64,000 nucleotides of DNA from Thermoplasmata archaeon. Its GTDB lineage: Archaea; Thermoplasmatota; Thermoplasmata; Lutacidiplasmatales; UBA184. Position numbers and translations under genes: made by a program. The notes beneath the pieces are model-generated. The model had not been told where the DNA came from and ran no database searches. It worked only from the letters and a program-made list of their open reading frames with translations. Below, piece after piece: positions 17,545 to 26,126 of the stretch; positions within the stretch are counted from its first letter, which is position 1; each line of letters opens with the position of its first letter. The stretch covers positions 1 to 64,000 of the forward strand of contig JAKIWG010000007.1 of the NCBI GenBank assembly GCA_022750155.1. The letters are read 5' to 3'.

Positions 17545-18063
17545 TCACGTCACGACGAAGTAGTTCAGCTCGGAACTGAGCTGGGAGGCGACCCGCGCGC
17601 TCGCTCCCACAATCGCTGTGTTCACGTGGTCGGTCGCCGTACCCATCCAAGCGTAGAACTCGACGGCGATCTGGTACCTATGTCCCGCCGGGAAGGTTCC
17701 GGCCCCGGTCCACACCAGATGGAGCGGGTAGATCGCGCAGGACGCCATCGACGGCGACGACCCGTTGTAGCAGCTCAGGGACCGTGAGCACCCCGAATAC
17801 CAGCTCGAGCTGTTGGAAATGTTCGCGGGCCATGAGTATCGGGGCAGAGAGCCCTACCGCCCAACGACGGTCCTGGTCGTCCTCGCGTCGAACACCCTCC
17901 CGCCAGCCACCACATCCCACGCCGCAGAAAAGCTGCAGTCGAACGTCTGGCCATGGTTCGGATATTTCGTCGGCATCCGGTTGGACCATAAGGTGCGGAG
18001 GTTCACGGCGGTGCGCTTCTGACTGCGTTCTCGGGGACAACGAGTGGGCATCGGGTCGTGCAC
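17545..18063 (-). pseudogene. Decayed secreted-protein gene with an internal TAG
   Basis: One minus-strand reading frame runs through the interval interrupted by a single amber codon at about 17854. Upstream part: LRTLWSNRMPTKYPNHGQTF with a Cys and Trp pattern. Downstream part: a Ser- and Cys-rich stretch, then FPAGHRYQIAVEFYAWMG and a C-terminal Ala/Ser-rich end. The composition resembles extracellular archaeal proteins. The last 45 residues recall the end of the intact secreted gene at 18604 (G-x-R-Y, then an Ala/Ser-rich stretch before a hydrophobic tail), so it may be a degenerate relative; this is inference. No pyrrolysine genes are visible, so readthrough is unlikely. Confidence 0.4.
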
Positions 18064-18603
18064 CCCCCGGGTTTGTTATCGACCCACAGCCACGCAGCCG
18101 CATTCATCCTGAGGGCGAATGTCTACGACCGTGTCAGCGGGTTACCCGGTGAACTTACCTCGTCTGCCTTCAGCTTCTTCGGAGGTAACCAGTGGATTCT
18201 CAACAACCTGGTGATTTCCTGACCCGTTCCCTTGGTGGTCGACGTGCTCGGGTTGAGTCCGTTGACGCCAATTTGGGCGTTCGCGAGCTCAGGTCCTAAG
18301 TCGCAGGCCGGGGTTATCTCAGCACCACCGGCGCTGGTGGTTCCGTTCTGAGGATGCGCTATCGCAGGTGTGAAGGCAGGCTTTTTCCGCTTCTCCCCTC
18401 TGCTGTCGACCTACTGAACCATTTCACCGCCCAGGTTTTTCCCCGGAACTCGTGGGATGTGAGCCGAGTGAGGTCGAACTCCCGGTCCCGAGCTCTGCCT
18501 GTGGCCGAGCTTATCTAGAGCGAACAGGCTTGCGGGTCATCCTCCCCAATCCAGAGCCACGGAGGATCCCAATGAGAGAGAGCAGCATCGCAGTTTGGGG
18601 TGC
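18064..18603. other. 540-base region with coding-like fragments, no intact gene
   Basis: A minus-strand frame (about 18410 to 18110) reads like an extracellular protein fragment (AEITPACDLGPELANAQIGV) but lacks a start codon. A plus-strand frame ending at about 18220 is also protein-like. Both cannot be coding. Together with the adjacent pseudogene this suggests a decayed gene about 0.8 kb long. GAGCTTATCTAG at about 18508 is an AT-rich element that could be a promoter for the gene at 18604. Confidence 0.3.
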
Positions 18604-19407
18604 ATGATGAAGGCGTCACCGCGAACGCTGGATATTTTGACCACTGTTTTGGTCACTGCGGGGCTCATCCTCGGGTCTGAAGTGCTGGCACTGAGTCCGT
18701 CGTTTCGTCAATTGTTCTCGCCGGCCACGACCCCGGTGGGTACCGTTGCGTCGGTTTCACACGAGCTGACTTGGATCCCTCCACTCGCTGGGTTCACCGT
18801 CCGCTCGTTGAACTCGACAGACAACAATGGGCATGGCACCGCGAGATTCTCCGTCCCCGAAGATTTCAACACGTCGACGGGAGTCGTTTCCGGCAGCGGG
18901 AATGCATCCGAGAACGGTTCCGCAGGCGTCGCCGACGGGAGGGTCGACGCGAATTCATACGCCACCGGGCCACAATTCTCCATTGCGACGAGCGGGCCGT
19001 ACGAATTCCAATCAATCTGGAACGCGGGTTGGAATCTGACCGTCCGAGATGTCAACAGTTACGGTAGCGCCTACATTGGCGCTACGGCGGACGTTTCGAT
19101 AGCCTTGGCGGTGAACCTGTTCGATGTCAATACGGGCGCGGGTTGGTCAAGCTACTTCAGCAACGATACATCTGTTGGTTACAATGGATTGAATCAGACC
19201 ATTAGTTGGGACCTCAATCACTCCCTCTCTGTCCCAACCACGGTCTTTCTCACCCTCGGAGACCGATACTACCTGCAGACCTTCGTCCAGCTCAGCGTAG
19301 GGGCGGTGGCGTTCGCCGGAGCAAACATGGCGTTCGCCTCTTTCAGCTTCTCGTCCTCGGCCGTCGTCACAAAACTGCTGGAGATTCGCCTCGCCCCGCT
19401 TGGGTAG
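18604..19407 (+). CDS. Secreted protein of unknown function
   Basis: About 267 residues; I choose the ATG at 18604 because GGGGTG stands just before it. The signal peptide is at about 8-28 (ILTTVLVTAGLILGSEVLAL). The mature part is rich in Ser, Asn, Thr, Gly and aromatic residues with many N-x-S/T sequons, typical of archaeal glycosylated surface proteins, and is predicted mostly beta. No Cys is present and no domain is recognised. The GC content is visibly lower than in the neighbouring housekeeping genes. It stands alone between decayed genes. Confidence 0.7.
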   Translation: MMKASPRTLDILTTVLVTAGLILGSEVLALSPSFRQLFSPATTPVGTVASVSHELTWIPPLAGFTVRSLNSTDNNGHGTARFSVPEDFNTSTGVVSGSGNASENGSAGVADGRVDANSYATGPQFSIATSGPYEFQSIWNAGWNLTVRDVNSYGSAYIGATADVSIALAVNLFDVNTGAGWSSYFSNDTSVGYNGLNQTISWDLNHSLSVPTTVFLTLGDRYYLQTFVQLSVGAVAFAGANMAFASFSFSSSAVVTKLLEIRLAPLG

Positions 19408-19651
19408 CCCCCGCTATAAGGTGGTCACGGAGAGCTGGCCGTTAGGCTAACGCCCGAGCCAAATATGGACGATTTACCAGTGTACCCAGTGGGCCTACTT
19501 GCCGGACAAGCCGAAGGACTCTATCGCCAAAGACAATCCCTCAGGGTGCTTTCGCGGCGGGGAAAGCCTTGCCCACCCCACGGTCCCCCATCTTGCTCGC
19601 GAGGCCGCATTCGCGAAAGTCCGCGCCGCCGGAGGCCCGCCTTGTGTGCGA

Positions 19652-20211
19652 TCATTCTCCGGGCGAGCCCCTCGGCCTTCCAACGGAGGCTCGCGGCGAG
19701 CTCTCGGGCGTAGCCCTCACAGGGCGCCCCGGGGGCCGCCCCGAGCGGGTACGTCGGTGGCCCGACTTGATCTCTGCCATGGCGACCCGGACCCGCTCCG
19801 ACCGCCTCTCGGACTCGAAGGCGGCGATCCCCGGGAGGAGAGCCAAGAGCAGGTCCCTGCCGAGATTCGGCTTCCCGACTTCTGGCGTGTCGAGCGTCGG
19901 CTCCTTGAGGGAGTGGAACCGGACCCCCATTGCCTCGAAGTCGAGGACCGACTGTGTCGCCTTGGTGACGGTCGCCTCCCGAGAGAACCGATCCAAGGAC
20001 CAGACCAGGAGGTGGGTCGAGGGGCGGTCGGGGGCCCGGGCGTCCTTCAGTGGGCGGTCGTGCACAATGCGCTCGACCTTGCCGGTTCCGGAGACCCTCT
20101 CGGAGTAGACCTTCACGATCTCCCAGCCCCGCGGGCGCATTCCGTCCGGAGCTCCCGTTCCTGACCAGCGAGGTCCTGATCATCAGTGGAGAAACGGAGG
20201 TATAGGACCAC
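19652..20211 (-). pseudogene. Serine recombinase (resolvase/invertase), frameshifted
   Basis: A GTG at 20211 opens the frame VVLYLRFSTDDQDLAGQERE, the catalytic-serine start of the resolvase family (Ser in RFSTDDQ). This frame stops at about 20113. The rest of the catalytic domain continues in another frame from about 20140: GWEIVKVYSERVSGTGK, then LVWSLDRFSRE with the conserved Arg, and ESERRSERVRVAMAEIKSG of the E-helix. The two parts fit together with a one-base change near 20135. The DNA-binding C-terminus also looks damaged. It marks a former mobile element; the gene is probably inactive. Two tRNA genes lie just to the right. Confidence 0.7.
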
Positions 20212-20522
20212 CTTCGAGCTGCAGGGGCCGAGTTGGGAAGCTTGGTTGCCTCCGATGCCCCTCCCCGGCAAGGGAAGACTAGGTCGGCCGTCCACATGGT
20301 GGGCGTTATCGGATCGGGGCTCGCAGGCGCCGGAATCGCCGCCTTTCTGGTCCGTCCCGCGAGCGAAACCTACGGAGTTCTTGGATTCGTCACCGTCCTC
20401 GCGCTGTCCCTTGCCGCCTGCATTGGTGGGGTAAGACTCACGAACCGCTTGACTCGTTCCTGAGGGGTCCGGGTCCTCCTCCGGGGCGAGGAAGTCGGCG
20501 GCCGACTGGCGCCCGGGTGAGG

Positions 20523-20745
20523 TCACCTCCCCCCTGCCGCCCTAACCCGCTGCCTTCTTCGGCGCTCCGCGATGGTCTTCTCCTGGGCCCGGAAGTCGAG
20601 GTAGCAGTCCGAGCATCCCGAGGATCGAGATCGGTGGGGGGGTCTGCCCGCACCCCCCGCAATGCTTCCGGAGATGGGGTGGAACAGTCCGAACGTGCTC
20701 TAGGTCGGTGAACCTGAGCCTGTGCTCCCGGTAGACCCCGCGCAC
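20523..20745 (-). pseudogene. Small zinc-ribbon protein (DUF2116-like) with a frameshift at a G7 run
   Basis: The first frame gives VPPHLRKHCGGCGQTP and the second, one base off, gives GCSDCYLDFRAQEKTIAERR followed by a basic tail ending at 20523. Joined, they make HCxxCG...CSxxC plus a basic helix, the pattern of short archaeal zinc-ribbon proteins. The shift coincides with seven consecutive G (20636-20642, plus strand); six would restore one frame. The GTG at 20745 is the longest possible start. It could be a real frameshift, a phase-variable run or a sequencing error. Confidence 0.5.
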
Positions 20746-20812
20746 GAACTAACGACGCGGGACGGGCCGAACCATTGGCCCCCCCTCCAAAGCGGTCCTG
20801 GGGGCTGAAACA

Positions 20813-20888
20813 TGGGCCCGGACGGATTTGAACCGTCGACCGACCGGTTATGAGCCGGTCGCTCTGAGCCAGACTAAGCTACGGGCCC
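20813..20888 (-). tRNA. tRNA with CAT anticodon (elongator Met or Ile2)
   Basis: Reads GGGCCCGTAGCTTAG on the minus strand. The acceptor GGGCCCG pairs with CGGGCCC, the anticodon stem ACCGG/CCGGT encloses loop CTCATAA (anticodon CAT), the T-arm is GACGG-TTCAAAT-CCGTC and the discriminator is A. No intron. The body resembles archaeal tRNA-Ile2 (lysidine/agmatidine type) as much as elongator Met, so the identity is left open. Confidence 0.93.
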
Positions 20889-20921
20889 GTCGGCGAGGGA
20901 GCGATCGAAGGGGACCGGAGG

Positions 20922-21027
20922 CGCCGCCGAGCGGACTTTCGGGACCGGAACGGAGGGCCGTCCGGTACCTTCGAACCGCTGACCTTTCGGTTAACAGCCG
21001 ATCGCTCTACCGCTGAGCTACGGCGGC
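20922..21027 (-). tRNA. tRNA-Asn (GTT) interrupted by an intron in the T-loop
   Basis: Minus strand. Acceptor GCCGCCG (21027-21021) pairs with CGGCGGC (20929-20923); discriminator G is usual for Asn. The D-arm is GCTC...GAGC and the anticodon loop CTGTTAA (GTT). The T-stem AGCGG pairs with CCGCT, but 41 bases separate the two arms instead of 7. Removing 34 bases gives loop TTCGAAT, a perfect consensus T-loop. Mature length is 72. One A-A mismatch occurs at the base of the anticodon stem. Confidence 0.9.
20936..20969 (-). other. 34-base archaeal tRNA intron at position 59/60 with BHB motif
   Basis: On the tRNA strand, exon sequence TTCG pairs with intron CGAA to make a 4-base-pair central helix. 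Three-base bulges AAG and AGT flank it, with the T-stem outside and ACCGG/CCGGT inside. Cutting each bulge after its second base excises exactly this interval and joins TTCGAA to T. This is the canonical bulge-helix-bulge recognised by archaeal tRNA-splicing endonuclease. Confidence 0.85.
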
Positions 21028-21053
21028 ACCGAGGGCGCCGAGCAGGGCTCCGG

Positions 21054-21443
21054 CTAATAGCCTTTCCGACCCGCGGCGAGCCCCTTGTGCTCGTTCGCGC
21101 GGTCCTTGAGGTGCTCGATGAGCTCGCTCATCTTGTCGAGCGATGTGTCGAGCGACGCCCAGAACTCCTTGGTCTTGTCCGTGACGACGGCTCCGTCGGC
21201 GGAGGGCTGTATCACCCCCTCCCGCTCCAGGAGGTGCAATGAGTATCGCACCTTGTGGATGGGGAGGTGGAGGGCCTCGCTCAATCGGATGATCCCCATC
21301 GGGGGTTTCCCGGCGAGGTGTTCGAGGATATCCACGTTGCGCGCGAGCAGGTCAAGTTCGCTCGCGATCCGGTCGACCAGGTGGCTCCCGTCGGCGCCCG
21401 GAGCCCCCTCGGCCTCCTCGGGACGCGCGGGCGGTTTGCCCAT
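21054..21443 (-). CDS. Winged-helix transcriptional regulator
   Basis: 129 residues from the ATG at 21443; a longer start at 21542 is possible. After a Pro/Ala-rich N-terminus, residues about 30-100 form a winged helix: DILEHLAGKPPMGIIRLSEA, HLPIHKVRYSLHLLEREGVI, then a wing with AVVTDKTKEF. A C-terminal amphipathic helix (LDTSLDKMSELIEHLKDR) may dimerise. It resembles small archaeal regulators found in many euryarchaeotes; the ligand and targets are unknown. It sits between the tRNA genes and a divergently transcribed methyltransferase. Confidence 0.75.
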   Translation of the reverse strand: MGKPPARPEEAEGAPGADGSHLVDRIASELDLLARNVDILEHLAGKPPMGIIRLSEALHLPIHKVRYSLHLLEREGVIQPSADGAVVTDKTKEFWASLDTSLDKMSELIEHLKDRANEHKGLAAGRKGY

Positions 21444-21628
21444 GGGATTGCGTTCCACGGCCCCGAGAACGGCGCCCGTTACTTGAACGTTCGCCACCGC
21501 ATCACGCGCACCTCCTCGCGAAAGGGCCGAGGACGGTCGCAACGGCCATATGTTTTAGCCCCAGACCGGTCGTGGTCTGACCGGTTCGTCATGCCGCTAC
21601 CCTGCAGTCCCCTGGACGGTGGGCCGGG

Positions 21629-22591
21629 ATGAGCCCGAGCGTGCTCGACTCGTTCCGGACCGAAGACAACGTCGGGCTTGCCGACAAGATCCTTCGCCCG
21701 GTCTATCCCCTCGCGGTCGTCCTCGGGCGCACCGGGTTCCAGAACCTGTCGAGGTATCGACGGGCGTACTCGAACCACTGGACCGTGACGATGGCGCGGA
21801 TGGGACTCCGCAAGTACCCCATCGACGGGCACCTGCGGAACGGGACCACCGTCAGGCTGACCAAGCACCGGATCGCGCAGCTCTACTCGTCGGACCGTCT
21901 GGAGTGTCATCCCGCCGAGGATTCCGTCCGGGTGCGGGTCGGAGACCGGACGTTCACGCTGCTCACCGGCTGGAGCCAGGGCGACATCAACGGGGTGTAC
22001 GTCGAGAACGTCTATGGCCCGCTCCAAGTCCGGGACCGGGTCGTGATCGACGTCGGGGCGTCGATCGGCGACTCGCCGATCTTCTTCGTTGCGAACGGCG
22101 CCGCGAAGGTCATCGCACTGGAGCCATGGCCGATCACCTTCCAGCGCCTGAACGCGAACATCGCGGCCAACCACCTAGAGGAGCAGATCGTCCCCCTCAA
22201 TGTGGCCCTCGGACCCCAGCCGGGCGAGCTGCGCCTGGATGACCGGTTCGAGAGCCAGCAGCACGCCCAAGTCAAGTCCTTCGATACCGGAACGAAGGTC
22301 CCGATCGTGCCCCTGTCGGAGCTGGTCGAGCGATACGACGTTCACGACGCGGTCCTCAAGCTGGACTGCGAGGGAGCGGAATACGATGCGATCATCGGCA
22401 CGCCGCGCGAGACCCTGCGGCGCTTCCGTCAGATCCAGATCGAATACCACTACGGCTACCGGAACCTGGAATCCTGCCTGGGTCAGGCCGGATTCCGCGT
22501 CCGGCATAGCCGAGCGCACCGGACCGTCAACCCGGTTATACATCGCTCGGTGCTCTGGCAAGGGAACCTGTACGCGGACCGGATCGACTGA
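21629..22591 (+). CDS. FkbM-family SAM-dependent methyltransferase
   Basis: 320 residues. The N-terminal 130 residues are a family-specific cap. The Rossmann core has motif I VVIDVGASIGDSPIFF (about 142-157), motif II ALEPWPITFQRLNANI, and VLKLDCEGAEYDAII, the FkbM hallmark for motif IV. FkbM enzymes O-methylate sugars or lipids, often in surface glycan clusters. Here it stands alone near a wHTH regulator, so the substrate is unknown; the many glycosyltransferases in the window make a glycan acceptor plausible. Confidence 0.85.
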   Translation: MSPSVLDSFRTEDNVGLADKILRPVYPLAVVLGRTGFQNLSRYRRAYSNHWTVTMARMGLRKYPIDGHLRNGTTVRLTKHRIAQLYSSDRLECHPAEDSVRVRVGDRTFTLLTGWSQGDINGVYVENVYGPLQVRDRVVIDVGASIGDSPIFFVANGAAKVIALEPWPITFQRLNANIAANHLEEQIVPLNVALGPQPGELRLDDRFESQQHAQVKSFDTGTKVPIVPLSELVERYDVHDAVLKLDCEGAEYDAIIGTPRETLRRFRQIQIEYHYGYRNLESCLGQAGFRVRHSRAHRTVNPVIHRSVLWQGNLYADRID

Positions 22592-22662
22592 ACCGAGAGG
22601 AGGATTCCCGCCGACGGGGCCGGGAGCCCCCCCTATGCGGTCGAATCCGGGATACCATCCGC

Positions 22663-22669
22663 ATTTATA
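22663..22669 (+). promoter_or_regulatory. TATA box of the coiled-coil protein gene
   Basis: ATTTATA, 24-30 bases before the GTG at 22693, in an otherwise GC-rich gap. The spacing supports this GTG as start of a leaderless message. Confidence 0.65.
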
Positions 22670-22692
22670 CGCATAGCAACATTGGTACCTGC

Positions 22693-24531
22693 GTGCGACA
22701 GAACTCCCCACGCGCCGCAGCGGGCACTCGATCGCTTGACGCAGGCGCCACGGGCACCCTCGTAGACGATACGTTCATCGCCCCTGCGACGGTGCCCGCG
22801 GACCCGGGGGCGGTGCCCACCGCTCCGCCCTCGCCCTCCCCGAACGCCGCCGACGCGGCCGAGCCCTCGCCGCCAGCTCCCGCCACCGCCCCCATGGACG
22901 AGGTGACGCTCGCATTCGCGACGTGGCTTGACACGGCGGGAGTCCCTCGGACCCTCTCCGAGTCGGTCGTCCAGGCCACGATCTTCTGCGCCGCCGACGG
23001 CGAAAGGACCCGGCAACGATTCGTCTTCCAACGCGAGGGTGAGACGGTCCGTGCCGTGGCACCCGTCTACTGGCCACTCCTCGTGTTCCGTACTCCGGAA
23101 CAAGGCCGGGTGGTGGTGTTCGATGGGACCGGGCTCTGGAAACGGTCGTTCCATCACTCGCTGCTCCCGCCGCTCGAAGCCTGCAGCGCAGAACTCTCGC
23201 ACCCCCCCGCCGCGGCGGACGTGTCGGTCTACCTTCGCGGGATCCGCTCGATCGTGCTCGGTGATGCCGGATCCGAGACGTTGACGGTGGAGGGATTCCT
23301 CCCTACCGAGGCCCCCCTCTTCTCGGACATCATCTCGCAGTCGGCGTTCCGAACCGAACCCCTGCCAGCCCACCCGGGGTTCCTCCCCACCCGGCATCCC
23401 GTGGCCTGGTACGAGGCCACGGTCTCGCAGATCAGCCGGTCGATCTCGCAATTCGACCGCGAGCTAGGCGAGATCCGGGATCTTCGGGCGCAGGTGGAGG
23501 CCACCCGTACGTCGACCCTGGAGAGAATCGCTTCCGAACGGAAGGCTCTCGAGTCGGAGCTGCGCAACCGGGTCCGATTCTACGCGCACGCCGAGATGGA
23601 ACGGGAGGCGGAGACGCTCCATCGGAGCCTCTGGGAACAGACGATGGTCGACCTCGACCGCATCCGCCAGGCGAACGCCGCGATCGCGAGCGCTCGGGCT
23701 TCGGCCGCGACCGCCGAGGAGCTCTCGAAACGTGCCGCGGCGGCCGGCGGAGACCTCACGGTCTGGCGCGACCGCGCCCGGAAGGCGCGCGACATCGAGC
23801 GGGACGCCCTCCAGGCGATCCGGGAGGCGCGGGGCCGCATCGAGCTCCTCCACGAGCGGGAGCGTCAGGCCTTCGGAGTGCTCACCGACCGGGTGGCCCT
23901 CGTCGAGCAGCGGTCGGCCAACGACCTGGCCGTGTTCGATCTTCAGCAGGCGGAGGTCGAGGCCGCATCGGTCGAGCTCCTTCAAGCCCTGGACGCGCAG
24001 ACCGCACGTCGGAGCGCGGAGCGAGCGGAGGTTGCGGCCCACCTGGTCGAGCTCCCCTCATTGAACGGAGTCCAGACACTCTGGTTCCCCCTCTGGGTAG
24101 CGGAGCTGATCGGGCCGAAGGGGTCCAGGTTCCGAGTATTCCCCCCGATGCAGCTTCGGACGGGCATGAAGATCGGGGAGTCGATCAAGACCCTCTTCGG
24201 AGGGGTCGTGCTCCCCCTCGAATCCCGGACGGCCCGTTTCGAGCAGGCGCTGCGGAGCACGCTTGAAAAGGCGCTCGAAGAAGACCCGTGGCTGAAGACG
24301 GCGATGGGGCAGATCGTCCGGGCCGCGGACGCGACGGCCGACCCCGAGTTTCTCCAGCACTTGGCGCTCGGCCTCCAGGAACTCCGCCAGTCCGGTTGGA
24401 TCACCCCCGAGCAGGAGCGCGGTTATTTCGAATCGTGCTCCCAGCATCTGCGGACGAGACCGTTCGCCGATTCCCCCCGAGAGACCCTCGCCCTGGGTCG
24501 CCCGTCGGTCAACTTCGTGAACAGCGGGTAG
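22693..24531 (+). CDS. Large soluble coiled-coil protein, function unknown
   Basis: 612 residues from a GTG supported by the TATA box. Residues 25-67 are a Pro/Ala-rich linker. Residues about 68-230 are a mixed alpha/beta domain (DEVTLAFATWLDTAGVPRTL, AVAPVYWPLLVF). Residues about 240-455 are a long heptad-rich coiled coil (ISRSISQFDRELGEIRDLRA, then repeated Glu/Arg/Ala). The C-terminal 150 residues are a second globular domain with a WFPLWVAEL core. No membrane segment, nucleotide motif or signal peptide is present. It may be a structural or scaffold protein. I do not recognise the family. Confidence 0.8.
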   Translation: MRQNSPRAAAGTRSLDAGATGTLVDDTFIAPATVPADPGAVPTAPPSPSPNAADAAEPSPPAPATAPMDEVTLAFATWLDTAGVPRTLSESVVQATIFCAADGERTRQRFVFQREGETVRAVAPVYWPLLVFRTPEQGRVVVFDGTGLWKRSFHHSLLPPLEACSAELSHPPAAADVSVYLRGIRSIVLGDAGSETLTVEGFLPTEAPLFSDIISQSAFRTEPLPAHPGFLPTRHPVAWYEATVSQISRSISQFDRELGEIRDLRAQVEATRTSTLERIASERKALESELRNRVRFYAHAEMEREAETLHRSLWEQTMVDLDRIRQANAAIASARASAATAEELSKRAAAAGGDLTVWRDRARKARDIERDALQAIREARGRIELLHERERQAFGVLTDRVALVEQRSANDLAVFDLQQAEVEAASVELLQALDAQTARRSAERAEVAAHLVELPSLNGVQTLWFPLWVAELIGPKGSRFRVFPPMQLRTGMKIGESIKTLFGGVVLPLESRTARFEQALRSTLEKALEEDPWLKTAMGQIVRAADATADPEFLQHLALGLQELRQSGWITPEQERGYFESCSQHLRTRPFADSPRETLALGRPSVNFVNSG

Positions 24532-24790
24532 CACCTAACGACCCCACGTTGGCCCAGGGTGGCGGAGGGGTGGGACCGGCCATTGTCCGGAAGGGTCTCC
24601 GCTCCATGCGCGGTCCGTTTCCGCGGCCCGTCCGCCACACCCGAAGGATCCAGCGGGCCCGAGGTCCGAGGAGCACGTCCCGACCCGACCGGTGGACCTT
24701 CGCATTCGCTCGGCCCAGGAATATCGGGGGACTAACCCCGGACCCCGCCTATAGGCCGAGACCGCCGTATCGGGGTCGAGGTTCCCGGGA

Positions 24791-25203
24791 ATGGATTCTC
24801 GCCCGGCGGCCGTCGCAGGTTGGGCGATCGCCGTGTGCTTGATGGTCACGGACCACGTGCTCCTCGGGGCCAACGCTTCCGGCGGGACGCCCCGTACTCG
24901 TCCTACTGGGAACTTCCGAACGGGAAGGCGTCGGGGTTCGTGGTGGAGACCGATCCCACCGGGGGAATGGACCATTGGGTACACCTGAACTCCACGGACG
25001 CCTCGGGGCTTTCCGTGCGCCAGAGCTACCAGCTCCCGGTGCAGCTCCCTCCATGCCTGCCACCTGTGCAAGGGATCCAACCCACCCCCGGTTCGGGGTA
25101 CGCGGGAGTTCCGTTGACCACGTGGGTGATCGCGGGCCTGAGCGCCGCGGTCGTCGTTAGTACCTTTTGGGTCCTTTGGCTGGCGCGCACGCGTCGCCCT
25201 TGA
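24791..25203 (+). pseudogene. Secreted or membrane-anchored protein gene with one frameshift
   Basis: The frame from the ATG at 24791 encodes a signal peptide (AVAGWAIAVCLMVTDHVLLG) and then loses coding character near 24885. The neighbouring frame from that point reads DAPYSSYWELPNGKASGFVV, a Pro-rich region and a C-terminal hydrophobic helix (TTWVIAGLSAAVVVSTFWVL) ending in a basic tail. Together they make a plausible 137-residue surface protein anchored at its C-terminus. A one-base change around 24880-24890 is required. It may be a pseudogene or a sequence error. Confidence 0.5.
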
Positions 25204-25589
25204 GTGGTGCGGCCGCATCCGCCGGTGGGATGACCCTTCCCGACGGGGAGTCGGAGCGATCGTCGACGAGCTGTGACCCGGAACCGGACACTCGGTTGGT
25301 CCGGTTCGCCGGCAGATGGACGAGCCGGAACCTGCCCCCGAGTCGTATCCGTTCCGAACCACCGGGCGCGTCGGGCCCGTCGCTCCCTCCGAACCCTCCC
25401 ACCCGGTGGGTCACGCCCTAGCGGAGGAGAAGTTCGGCGTTCAGCTATGCGACCTTCCCGGCGATCTTCGGACCGATGGGGGGGCTCCTCAGGACTCGCA
25501 CGAGGCCGTTCGCCAGATGATGACGAACCCCCGATCCCGGTCGCCGACCGGGTGGTCGACCGGGCTCGTGGTGGGCGAATGCGCGATCC
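25204..25589. other. 386-base intergenic region
   Basis: Several overlapping ORFs exist in all frames but their composition is that of GC-rich noise. I see no gene, RNA or repeat. Confidence 0.4.
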
Positions 25590-26006
25590 ATGTGGATACG
25601 CCGCGCCGGCGTACCCGTGATCCGTGCGGAAACCACATTGGCGGTCCTTTTCTTCGCTTCCATCCCGCTGGGATTCCTCCTGAGCCACCTGAGTGCGTTC
25701 CGGAGTCTTGCCGCGATCCTCTACATGGTCGGAGCGGCGTGCGGGATCGCGGCGTCTCTAACCCTCAGCGCTGCGCGGGCCCACAAGAGCGAGGTCGTGG
25801 GGGTGGCCTACCGGTCGATCGGGAAGAATCCGATTCCCACCGCGAGCTCTCCTGCGACCTACGAGCTCACGCTGAGCTACTCCCACGTGGCCTCCTCGAA
25901 TTTGGGGACCCAGCAGGAGGTGCGCGGGGTCAGGTTCGTCCTGGCCGACCGACCGGAACTCGCCGAAGTTCCCGCTCGAATGCGGGAGCGGATACTGGGG
26001 GGTTAA
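25590..26006 (+). CDS. Small membrane protein with two N-terminal helices (hypothetical)
   Basis: Up to 138 residues; the first ten may not be translated. Two adjacent hydrophobic helices occupy about 14-60 (TTLAVLFFASIPLGFLLSHL and AAILYMVGAACGIAASLTL). The remaining 75 residues are a soluble beta-rich domain (YELTLSYSHV, EVRGVRFVLADRPEL), probably on the cytoplasmic side. No homology recognised. It lies 120 bases before a zinc-finger mini-protein on the same strand. Confidence 0.6.
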   Translation: MWIRRAGVPVIRAETTLAVLFFASIPLGFLLSHLSAFRSLAAILYMVGAACGIAASLTLSAARAHKSEVVGVAYRSIGKNPIPTASSPATYELTLSYSHVASSNLGTQQEVRGVRFVLADRPELAEVPARMRERILGG

Positions 26007-26126
26007 CGGGAACCCCCTGCCCCCGGACCGGCGAACACTCCCACCGCGTTGGTCGGGAAGTCGTATCCACTCCGTAACGGGGCGTCTATCAAGGGAAAGA
26101 CCCGATTTCATCTCAGAGGGTGAGCC

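Noticed and set aside
17470-17550. Sequence resembling the 3' part of a Leu or Ser tRNA (CTTGAG loop, variable arm, TTCGACT loop)
   Set aside because: The anticodon stem has only three pairs and the T-stem does not pair; no D-arm. At best a fossil.
17850-17860. Pyrrolysine readthrough of the in-frame TAG
   Set aside because: No pyl genes or conserved context are seen, and neighbouring genes are also broken, so decay is the simpler reading.
20922-20970. Degenerate tRNA-Asn pseudogene
   Set aside because: First impression from the mismatched T-arm; the bulge-helix-bulge intron explains it fully.
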